Below, piece by piece: positions 11,008 through 21,100 of a stretch of DNA of 64,000 nucleotides. The position numbers were made by a program, and so were the translations under genes. Origin of the DNA: Chytridium lagenaria (Eukaryota > Chytridiomycota > Chytridiomycetes > Chytridiales > Chytridiaceae); the NCBI GenBank assembly GCA_025449115.1, contig JAHLKC010000152.1, positions 1 to 64,000 on the forward strand. Reading direction: 5' to 3'. The notes under the pieces are model-generated. The model did not search any database, had not been told where the DNA came from, and saw only the letters and a list, made by a program, of their open reading frames with translations. Within the stretch, counting starts at the first letter, position 1. Each line of letters opens with the position of its first letter.

Positions 11008-11078
11008 TGCCGCATAACCACCTTCTCAATCCTGTTTGAGTTATTGCTTCAGTAGGGGTTCAAACCCCCTATGCGGCA
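11008..11078 (+). other. 71-nt tRNA-like fold (no D-arm) in copy B
   Basis: The segment starts with tgccgca and ends with tgcggca, which pair as a 7-bp acceptor-like stem. It contains ctcaa(tcctgt)ttgag, an anticodon-arm-like hairpin with a 6-nt loop, and a T-arm-like hairpin aggggttcaaacccccct. There is no D-arm and no A box, so it is not called as a tRNA gene. It may be a decayed tRNA or a tRNA-derived module. Confidence 0.35.
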
Positions 11079-11242
11079 TTATCCCTATATGAAAAAAGGT
11101 GTTGGCGAGATGTTAGTGACCTCAATAAAAGCATTTATAGAGAAAGATAGTTTAATGCATGAAGATGATATTATTTATGTTAAAATCATTCACTCTATAG
11201 ATACATGGCATAACCCTCCAACCATAATGCCCGTATAACATC

Positions 11243-12650
11243 ATGAAATCCAAGAGTGGAATGATTGCCTTCTCCATCTCTTGGTTTCACACAATAAGTC
11301 TGTATCTCACTCTAGTGTAAGAATACTACAGGCTGATGCTATGCAGAGAGGGTGAGTCTAGTCATTATGAAGTTGCGCAATTTGAGGGCTCATAATTATT
11401 GCAGATATGACCAAAGTCAGCTAATGATAGCTCTATATAAATCCAACAAAAACTTTTCAATGAATTTGTAGAGGTTTTTGGTCAATACACAAAACATCTT
11501 GGTCGTGGTGGCTCCATTACACCTGGCGCATTACAAATTCTACATTTTTCTCGGATGCTTTTCCCAGTTGCTTTTTCAGAATACCAACTGGAAACTAATG
11601 AGAGAGCTCAAAACTTTATAATATGTTCATTTAGTTTCATTGTTGAGCTACTTTGTGATAATCTAAGTTCTAGTCTTCAACGTTATGGGGAATTTACAAG
11701 ATTTGATGAGGAACTCACGGAACTAATCATCTCTGGAACAAAGAAATTAGTCAACTCTTTGATGGAGCATTGTCCATTTGAAGATGATGTAGCAAATGAA
11801 AGAATTATTCAAGAGCTATATCAAGAAATTGCTGAACTTTGCAAACTACACAAATGTACAAGAAGAGGAGTTACGCAAGAAAGTGTTAAAGTGTCGCTGT
11901 TGTTTTCTGTGCATCAAGTGGGGTTTTGCTTTGGGTCTCTATGAGAAATTACTTGAAGATCTTCAATCTTTTATATCAATAGCAAGGGAGGATGAGTCTT
12001 TCAAAAGTGATTTGAATGACATTATTCAAATATTGAGTGGCATTTTAGGTTCAGGGTCTACATTGGTGGCTATGAAGGGGGAAGTTTTAATGACTATGAC
12101 AAGTGTTGGGGGGGAGGTTCCATTACTGGGGGGGATGGTTGGGGAGAATGAGCAAGAGAATATTGCATGTTCCAGTACACCCAAAAACAACTGCAGCAAT
12201 AATTCCAAGCCAGAAGTTTGAAGAGGCTGTATTGACTTAGTGCCCATTCTTGAGCACTCCAAATATTGAAGTGGGTGTTGCTCCACGTACTTATGAACTC
12301 CACGTACTTTTAAAAATGTAGAATTATACATCTGCATTTATGAAAAATTAATCTCTGTTGAGGGGTGGAAGAAGATTTGCCAGGAATATCTAAAGTTGAT
12401 GGATAATCAACAAGGTCTTGCAAGATACCCTTCTCAGGCTTCAACAGGGTGTAAGAGCTCCACATTTAGTTTTCTGTGGTTTGTCTTAGCAGCTAATAAC
12501 AATTTTGTTAGACTATGAGTTTAAAATAGCTCCCAACAGACGCACTTTGTATTGGATAGATCCAAGGAATTTTCAAAAAATGACCCAAATTGAGAAGTTC
12601 CTAGAGTGGAAATTAAATGAAACTCCATGGACCTTAACCTGTAGATGAAT
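11243..12650 (+). pseudogene. Unrecognised multi-exon gene or fragment
   Basis: Coding-like stretches on the plus strand: about 11245-11350 (EIQEWNDCLLHLLVSHNKSV, ending at a GTGAGT donor), an acceptor at about 11403, about 11404-11880 (QYTKHLGRGGSITPGALQIL, then a helical, Leu-rich region), 11850-12060 (LYEKLLEDLQSFISIAREDE), about 12360-12440 (WKKICQEYLKLMDNQQGLAR) and about 12512-12650 (DYEFKIAPNRRTLYWIDPRN). The pieces occupy different frames without a convincing intron at each change. The sequence is mostly helical and I cannot assign a family. It begins exactly where repeat copy B ends, suggesting that its 5' part was lost or displaced. Confidence 0.35.
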
Positions 12651-13280
12651 GCCACCTCTGAAGACACTTCCTCTACCGCTAAGCCTTCTTCAAAAAAAGG
12701 TTAGTAGATGGAATCATTTTCAAATAGAAAAGACATCCATTGCTCCTGTCATCCCTTGCGTTTCAGGTACATTAAAAAACGTGATTCGGAAGTTTCTAAA
12801 GTCAAAATTGTTATAACCATTGTTTTGTTAAGACCTCGGGGTGATGACTTCACCTCACATGCTAAATTTAACACAAGTTATTACCATTGAAGGAAAGCTA
12901 CAAGATGGGGTTATGATCATAAGATTAGCAACCCCTCTTATGCAAGTTTTCAAAGTTCAGCTCAAGATTGGGTCAAGGCCTGTAAGTTATTATTTCATAC
13001 AAGTACATTTTGGCAGCTCCAAGCCTTCCCAGTTTTACATCAGTCACGCTAGACAGAGTTTATTTTGAGATCTAACAGGATTCCATATGTGCAAGAAATA
13101 ACAAGTCTACCACATTACTTACAAGACTGGATACAACAATCGCACGCAGCCTTTTGGTTGAATAAACTTCAAGCCTATGTCATGTCACTGGCCTGACCAG
13201 TCAGAATCCACAGATGACTCAACTTACTCCGACTAGCCCCCCACAAATGACCCCACCTCCTCCCGCTAGCCCCGCACAAA
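12651..13280. other. Weak coding signal, no gene assigned
   Basis: An open frame at 12841-13068 (MTSPHMLNLTQVITIEGKLQ start) could continue the preceding fragment. The rest is non-coding in appearance, and a Pro/Thr-rich stretch lies at 13200-13280. Confidence 0.25.
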
Positions 13281-13958
13281 ATGCTGATGGCAGAGAGTTT
13301 TGACGAAGCAATGGCAAACATGGAGCAGGAGAGAGCCCAAAACGTTAATAGCCCTCCTGATGACCCTCTTTGCAGATGGGACAGTATCAAGTGGGTGAAG
13401 ATACAGTGGCCGTCAATGGGACATAGGCCTGAGGATAAAGTGGGTGAATTTGATCCTACTGTCAGTTGCGCCATGCTGGTGGGGTTCCTGTATGGTATGG
13501 GGGTTGTTGTTGTGAGATGGTTGGGTCAAGGATAGTGGCCTGTTGGTACCAGAGATGGGGTAACACTTGCATGTGACTGTCCTAAGGTATTCTTTGCCGC
13601 GGATGAGTTAAAAGGTGTCTGTGTCAAGTGCTGGGTTGGTCACGTGTACTATCGGCAGAAAGATATTGGGAAGCGTACCTTTTTCATCAGCAAATCTTGG
13701 TGCCAGACCTGTTACTCCATCTGGATTGTTCATTTGCACGAAGTGAGGGCTGACGCAGCAACCCCCCAGTCTGGTCTACTTGGGGCGCATGCCCAACTCC
13801 ATCAAGTAATACAGATGCAGCAGGACTCAATTAAAGCTACCCAGCTGGCGCAAGTTGGGCACGTCATAGACCCGTGCATTGCAAGCTTTTCATTTCCTGG
13901 ATATTACCCGGGTCATAGGTTCGCTGTGAACGCAGCTATATCATGCCTATTATCTTAG
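13281..13958 (+). pseudogene. Unknown ORF interrupted by a single in-frame TAG
   Basis: One frame is open from 13281 to 13958 except for a TAG at 13533-13535. The first part includes an acidic start and KWVKIQWPSMGHRPEDKVGE. After the stop the frame continues with TLACDCPKVFFAADELKGVC, VKCWVGHVYYRQKD and a Gln-rich region. Several Cys and His residues (CDC, CVKC, CQTC) could bind metal. I know no family with this layout. It is either a pseudogene, a stop caused by sequence error, or a readthrough ORF of a mobile element. Confidence 0.35.
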
Positions 13959-14920
13959 CCTTCCATATGGATATCCTAGCTAGTTCACACAAACTACGCT
14001 ACTTCTACTATGCACCTACGCTGAAGGGCAGAAAGGTAAAACTTACGAGACACCTTTGAACGACCTAGGCCCCAGATGGGAATAGACAATGAAGTGGTTG
14101 ATCATTTTGGTGAGATCATTTTCAAAAATGGTTGATCCTTTGGGTGTGATCATATTCAAAAGGACCCATTCATCCCAATATTTTCCCACTCCCTATAGTA
14201 TGCTACATATGGCTCTCAAGGATACCAAATTTGAAGTTCAGGTCCTCTGACAAAAATTAAATGTAGAAAAAAAAAAAAAAAAAAAAAAATTGTAGTAAAA
14301 AATAACCAAAATCAACCAAAAATAACAAAAGCCCAGGACCATAAGAAACCCACATAAAAAATCAAAATAAATATGATCAACATAAAACCAAGTATAAATC
14401 CAAGATTAAATATGAGTCAAAATTGTAGCCCAAAAACGCGTGGAATCCAGAACCAATAAAATAAAAGGGGTTAGGGTTAAAGTGACCCATAGACACTCAA
14501 ATCCCCGATGTTGCTAAAGGCAGAACAGGACTTGACTCTTGACCTAGGAGTACATCCTAGGCGCTAGTCTTATCACTTATTCTGTGGTTCTCTACCTCTG
14601 TATGCTGGGGCTTAGCAGAAGGGTCTATAGAGAGAACTTTACAATAAGTGGCAGGATTTCCAATTGCATATAGCAAGATCCTCCAAATTCCTCCAATAAT
14701 CTAAAATATCATCGTCCTCTGTCTTCAATTCAAGCCCTTGAAAGACTTCCTTAGTCGTCAATCCTCCTTTCATCTCTATCTCTTTGTCTTTGTCTTCCAA
14801 ATCAAGTTAAAAAACATCTGCAACCTCATTGTAATCCAAAGCCAATTCTTCCTCCTTTTTGTCGTGACCGTCTAGAAACTCCAGTTAAGCTTAGCTGATT
14901 TGTGACCTTCTTCTAAATCT
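13959..14920. other. Spacer with a 23-A run and interstitial telomere-like motif
   Basis: A23 lies at 14267-14289, followed by AT-rich DNA. At about 14466-14477 there is GGGGTTAGGGTTA. The minus strand from about 14925 downward keeps weak coding-like composition (TEDDDILDYWRNLEDL) that might be the far C-terminus of the KDZ transposase, but no frame is continuous. Confidence 0.3.
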
Positions 14921-14924
14921 CCTC

Positions 14925-17376
14925 CGTTCCCGTGCTATAGTCCTTCAAAAGGCCAAGGATATCCGCCGTGTGCCGCCGCAACTTCACCCGCAGCTTTGCC
15001 GTCATTGTTGTTCCTTTTTTAAAAAAACAAGGAAGGAAATTAGACGTTGTAAAAGAGAAAATAAATAAAAACACCTTTTTGTGATCTAATCAGTCTTTGA
15101 ATACTGCAAAGTGATGCAACCTCAATCTCAATTGCCAATCGAAGCTGCTTTCCGATTTTCGATATTTTCCTTTTTGCTTTAAAGGTCTTGTACATCTCAT
15201 GTTGATTCTTCCAGTTAACCGTGATGGCGTCCTTGTACATCATTTTCCGTGATGATATATCCTGTATGACGTGCTTGAGGGATAGCTTGAAGAGACAATG
15301 TAGGCAGTCTGAAAGATTCTTTGAAATAATTCGAGGTGCACTGTACGGTAAGTTAACCACTTATAAATGTAAACATAAAAGATCATAATAAAAATAACCT
15401 CGCAACTTTCGGGAAGTCTGCAGAGTCCATGGCAAGTGAAATTGTAAGGCGTCGGTTGCCAACGGTTTGATGAGTAGAATATCCAATGACGCTTGATAGC
15501 AGAGACCACCGACGTGTGCATCCTTCCCCATCAAAGTGTCCCAGTCCCATCAAAACTTGCGGCATAAACATCAATTGGCATCCGTGATCGTGGCAGTAAG
15601 CGTATAACTTTGGCAGCATCATCATATAAGGGTTGAGCCAGTGTTTGCTCATAAAGCTAGCAAGCGATATCGTAACTTAGTGCGATTTTTTCGATTTGGA
15701 TATCGGGCTCTTAGATCTTCGACAGCCGACACTGCATACATGAGCTTTTTGCTGACATCATGATATCGTAACTTAGTGCGATTTTTTCGATTTGGATATC
15801 GGGCTCTTAGATCTTCGACAGCCGACACTGCATACATGAGCTTTTTGCTGACATCAATATCTAGTCAGAAAATAAAATGTATTAGTACAATTTAAAGGCA
15901 TGTTTGTTTAATGTACATACCACACACCAAGCCTGAAACTTCATGGCGACAAAACGTTCCAAGGATTGCCGCGACCTCCGTTCGACTACTGGATCTATTC
16001 TCCTCACCACCTGCCACAAACTTCGAAGTACACGAGAGATTTCTTGTATTCATCTCTGTGTTGGGGATTGTGTTCATCATGTACTCAGCCTTTGCAGTCT
16101 TAGCCAGGTTAATAAATGCAGATAGAAAAATATAATAGTACCTTAAAGAACGCTTCTGAAATTTACAGCATTCCATCGTTCCCCCCACCACCATGCGCCT
16201 TGTCTAGTTTCTCGGCCGAAAAGTACCCATCGCACATTTGAATCAGTACCCCTTACTGTTTGTTCTCCCCATGCAAAGACACACTGTTCTTCCTGTCCCG
16301 TGTTTTTCGATGATGCTTGGTAAGATATGTCCATGCCAGCTGAGGCATCCAGAAATTCCTCATAGAACGGAGGGCGTTCGCCATCATGGAGCCACTTGAC
16401 GGTGTCTGCTCGCAGCGAAAATTCGGCTTCAAGCGCTGCTTGAAAAGACACTCCTATATGTTCTCGATACCTTGCCACCCTATGCATCTTGGCAAGGCTG
16501 AAAGCAACCTCTAAAATGGCGTAAATGAGAAGAGTTTAATAAAAGCAAACGACTTGGTGACGTTACTGAGTTTGGCATAAAGCCCATTTCAATGAGATTA
16601 ATGGGAACGTGATGATCAAAGCAAAACGTTGACTGAATCTCTTCGATTCCACAACGCGTCACAAGCGATATGTGATATTTCCTCATCGGAACGTCCAGAC
16701 ATGAATTACACGACCTTGGAGCTCCATCCCAAGGATGTGGATTCATAACATCAATCTCACGGTTAACGTAATGCTGTAGAAAGCACCAGAGGAGTGGCAT
16801 ACGAAACTTGTTGAAATCGTTAATACCGGATTGCTTTGCAGCTGCATATGCGGCAGCTTTGTTCGCAGAGCGGTGTGACGGCCAAGGGTCCACAGTATTG
16901 ATGATGGTGGGAACATCACCATCACATTCGCTAAAGTCTTGTTCACCAAACCAGCCTAGGTTTGATGCAGGAGAGGGATTATTAATTGCTGCTGCATCTT
17001 GAGCGATGGTGTCGATCTCCATTGCTTGATGCCTCCCCATCAACTCGAGTCTCATATTGTGCTCCCTTTCTCGTTGCAACCAGTTCTCTCGCCTTGCAAA
17101 GCTGCTGGAGTGCGTTGAATGGGCCCATTTAGCACTCGACTCCTGCCTACTAGGGGCTCTAGGAGGAGGAAGAAATCCGTAGCCCACCCTCCGCCCACCC
17201 ACTCTCATTGTAAACCTATCCTGAACGGTAGCTCCTCTCCCTCTTGAAAGTCGTTCCAGATTCTTTGTGAGGCGCTGATACCAATCAGTAGACTCTGATA
17301 ACAGCTCGTCGATACCATCGTTGTTGTTGTTGCTGTCCATGAGAAATTGATACAATAAAAGTGGCCAATCCCTCAT
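14925..17376 (-). pseudogene. KDZ-superfamily transposase, decayed or frame-broken
   Basis: KDZ (Kyakuja-Dileera-Zisupton) transposases are large cut-and-paste enzymes common in fungi. Seen here on the minus strand, in order: an N-terminal region from 17376; a Cys cluster (CNSCLDVP, then CGIEEIQSTFCFDHHVPI, about 16700-16600) with EMGFMPNSVTSPS, typical of the CxC region before the KDZ domain; a helical segment (16487-16300); CRHEVSG with upstream Cys/Phe (about 15940-16060); a YDIA motif near 15668; and LMGLGHFDGEGCTRRWSLL (about 15550-15500), the family's GxGxxDGEGCERxWS motif. A basic helical C-terminus follows (about 15240-15060). GT-AG introns seem present, but several junctions are out of frame and a 96-nt tandem duplication lies inside. 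No terminal inverted repeats were found. Confidence 0.8.
15667..15858 (-). repeat. 96-nt in-frame tandem duplication within the KDZ transposase
   Basis: The sequence starting gatatcgtaacttagtgcgatttttt is repeated exactly 96 nt downstream. Being a multiple of three, it duplicates 32 residues (beginning MYAVSAVEDLRARYPNRK) without shifting frame. The two copies look identical over the unit, so the event is recent or was recently homogenised. Confidence 0.9.
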
Positions 17377-18111
17377 TGCGTTTCCTCATACTGGCAGACC
17401 TTCTGAGGGGATTGAACCCTCACAGGCCAATTGGTACCCAGTGGCGACATGGACTTCCGGCGAGTCTTGGGTAATGATGGTCCCGTCGACGGTGTCAGCG
17501 GAGGCAAGTCCCATAATCGGGGTCAGATCACGTCGATTTCATTGGCCCTGACAACCCCATAATTTTTAATTTTTGAGCTTGTTGTGCACCGGCCAGTTCT
17601 GGAATATTAGGTGCCTTTCACCCTTCCTCCCTCCTCGATCTGGGAGGTGCTTCCCTTCCAGCACCGTTATTCAGATGGCGGAATCCAAAATCGCTCAGGC
17701 AACTCCTCTAGGTTTTTTGCTCGATCCAAAATCCCATTCAGACGGATATACCCGTCTCACAACGATTTCTTTTGCGATTATTTTGCCTTGCAGCAGCGTT
17801 CCACAAACTGACTGGGGTGGTTTCTGTCTTTCAGTTATCTGAAACTCTGCCTCTGGCGCTGTCACCGTCCACGTTAGGAAGCAGTCACTGTCATTTACTT
17901 TTCTGCTTCATTGTTATTTTAGCATCTTTTTCTTTTTCATACAACTATTTATTCGCTGTTGCTTCTCTCCAAAAAGTGGCAAGTGATCAGCAAGACTTAC
18001 TGCAGTTGTTTGCATATCATTACGGTTGTGTGCATTGCATTTAGGTGTGTGTATCTACTATTTGCCGGTACTTACGTTCTTGATTTAGCTTTTTACTAGC
18101 TCTTTATACTC
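17377..18111. other. Intergenic region upstream of the ABC transporter
   Basis: At about 17403-17421 the minus strand reads tgagggttcaatcccctca, another T-arm-like hairpin. The rest is pyrimidine-rich toward the transporter start and holds only short overlapping ORFs. The transporter promoter presumably lies here, but no specific element is visible. Confidence 0.3.
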
Positions 18112-21100
18112 ATGGTTGCTGCTGTAAAAGTTATGGTTGACAGAGCTTGCATGCCATCAACATCCATGTCCATGGCGGAGATGGCATCAGCTGCTCTCTG
18201 CGTCTTGTCTACAGTTTACATTGTTGGGTCGGCTGCAATTCATCATTATCGTCTACAAAAGTATCCTTCAGGCGGTTCTTCCTCAGAGACAACTCCATTG
18301 ATCCAGTCAAGGAGCGTGGGACATCATGCAATTGATGGGCGATCGAGGTCGGATACTCGCCATCACCGGAGGTTGCTTTGGATGCTTTCTGTGGCAAACA
18401 TCATGGGCGTATTGTCTATTGTTGCTGGAGGTCTTGTTTGCAGGAGTCTCTGGGTGATGTTGGCCAGCAGTCAAGTCGTGGGATGGGTAAGTCGAGAACT
18501 TATCAACGTTGCAATATCTGACCTGGTTAAACTAGACTGCGTCACTTTTTCTTCTAACGGCGCCAGAGACTTTAAATAATGGTGCCGACGTTGCATCTCT
18601 ACGAGTTTCTCCCGTTTTTAACCTGCTGAACATATTTTACGGCATTTCCCTTTTCTCTGCGCTCTATGATATCATCATCCTTGCTTCATCATCGGTTTTC
18701 ATCTACCACCTCATCGCCTTATCTATCACGCTATCTGCCCTTTTGGTAAATGTGCATCGGTTCTCGGTTGTAGACGATGCTGTCGAGAATGCTCGCGACA
18801 CCTTCTATAGTGAAAATAATCTACCCATTCCATGTCGTTTATCGGAGGCCAACTTTTTGAGTATTATTTATTTTTCTTGGATCAATCCGATGATGAGGAT
18901 GAGTGAGAATAAAACGTTGACTATGAAGGATGTTCCTGAAATACCGTACATGGATTGCCCACGTACAGCAGTCAAGACGTTTGAAGTTTTAAAGTGAGCC
19001 CTTCTTCATTCCCTCACGTATTCACATATGCATTCCGTTTCTTTCCTAGTCGCTAACTTTTTTTTCGATTATATCTGTTAGATTGAAACACACAAGTATT
19101 TTTTGGAGACTCGTTGCTATGGAGCGTATGGCCGTCATTTATCAGATGCTTCTTGGTTTCGGTTCCGGTCTTTTGGCGCTAGCAGGACCTGCGATGCTCT
19201 ACCAGTAAGCTCCTTTACAGTTCCTTCGACATCCTTCATGTTGACGATATATTAATGAAACTTTAGAATAATCGACATCATAGGACGACAGGATTCATCT
19301 TTTATCGAATCTTTCCTCTACGTCGCTCTTCTTGGCGTTATCAATCTTATTCGTCCGCTTTTAGATGCTCACGCTTGGTACATTGGTATCCGCGCTGGTT
19401 TTTCGTGCAAAAACCGTACTAGTGAACGAGATCTACGCAAAGAGTCTGCGTCGTAAAGCCACCACTGGAAATAGCAGCAACGAGGAGAAAAACGAAGACG
19501 ATAGCGACAATGACGAAGATTCCGACCAGGGTAGCAGCACTGGACGCATTATCAATCTTCTCACGTCCGATGCTGGGCTTATTCTTACTTCTTTTATGGA
19601 CTTTTCGGATATTGTCGTCAGTCCCGTGCAGATCATATTTACGGTTATCGGATTATTCTACGTCGTTGGCTGGCCAGCTGTAGTTGGCCTAACGATTTTG
19701 GTGTCGACAATGCCATTTGCTTACTGGATTGCCAGATGGGAGGAGACGGCTTATGAAAAACTTACGGCTGCTACTGATAAAAGGACCGACGCGGTCAACG
19801 AGGTCTTACAAGGAATAAGAGCTGTAAAGGTGTGCTTCTTCCTCTTGTCCCTACCATCTTTCATTTTTGATTAACCAGTATCATTTGGCAGTACTTTGCA
19901 TGGGAACCTCGTTTTTTGAAAAAACTGATAGGTCTTCGTTCCGAGGAGCTAAAGAAGCTTGTCCGATTCTACTGCATGTACGCCGCGGATATTTTTCTGG
20001 TCGTTGCTGCACCCGTTTTTGTGGCTTTCTTTACCTTGTTCACCATCACCGAAATCGCCGGCCAAAGCCTGGACGCAAAGAAAGCCTTCACGTGCATTAC
20101 TCTTTTCAACACCCTTCGGAATCCCCTGGACACTATCCCTGCTGCGCTCCGAGATATTCTTCAGTTGAGAGTTTCTTTGAGGAGGATTTCAAACTTCCTC
20201 GCCGAACCTGAACTAGAGAGGTTCCAAAACAAAGGTGACGAAAGCAAAGCGACTGATGAGGACCATATTGGTGTTGCTGAAGGATGCTTTAGTTGGGAAG
20301 GAGATTCGGAGAAGGATAATACTAGTGATATCGATACTGGAAGTGAAAGTTCTCAAGCATCTTCGAACGAGACGACTCCCCTTTTGAGTTCGTCTATCAA
20401 CAAGTCTTCAAAGGAATCCATTGCGACACCATCGCCAAAACTAGTTCCCTCTTCCACCTCCCACATTAAAACCTTTAACCTTCGTAATATTTCGGTTGGC
20501 TTTCCTAAGGGCGGGTTGACGGTCATATGTGGCGTAACTGGGTCCGGAAAGTCGTCGCTCCTTCAAGCACTGCTTGGCGAGATGTATAGGATATCGGGAA
20601 GTGTTTTCCTACCCATGAGGAAGAAAAATGTGGCCTATGTCGCTCAGACATCTTGGTTAAGAAACGCGACAATCCGAGAGAATATTTTGTTTGGAGAGCC
20701 ATATCATCCTGAAAGATACTCAAAGGTTGTTCGTGCATGCGCCTTGGAGACCGATTTTAAAAACCTCGAGTGCGGCGACTTGACCGAAATCGGGGAGAAA
20801 GGTAGTGGTTTTTCTATTAGGTTACCTTTTACTACTTTTTGCACTGAGATATCCTAACTGCCTTCCCGTTTCTTATTGTAGGTATTAACCTCAGTGGTGG
20901 TCAAAAGCAAAGAATATCTCTCGCCCGCGCTGTTTACTCACCGGCCACCTACATTCTACTCGACGATCCTCTCTCTGCTGTTGACGCTCCAACCGCCAAG
21001 CATCTTCTCCACCATGCGATTCTCAGACTTCTTCGTGGCCAAGGCCGCACCGTACTTCTAGTCAGCCACGCTACGAACCTTGTCTTACCTCACGCTGACC

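Larger units (their letters stand above)
9803..11242. mobile_element. Repeated element copy B, about 1.44 kb, non-coding
   Basis: Second copy of the 7471-9074 element in the same orientation. It is shorter because its hairpin array has fewer units and because a short stretch before the terminal part is deleted. It ends at ataatgcccgtataacatc (11242), and the next bases start a different, coding-looking sequence. It therefore abuts, or interrupts, the gene fragment that begins at about 11243. Confidence 0.75.

Noticed and set aside
7365..11242. CRISPR-like array from regularly spaced palindromic units
   Set aside because: Units are directly adjacent without unique spacers and the genome is eukaryotic.
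14267..14289. A23 run as the poly(A) tail of a LINE or retrocopy
   Set aside because: No reverse-transcriptase coding sequence or intron-less gene copy lies upstream, and no target duplication was seen.
17403..17421. tRNA gene suggested by the minus-strand T-arm tgagggttcaatcccctca
   Set aside because: No matching acceptor stem, D-arm or anticodon arm at the right distances.
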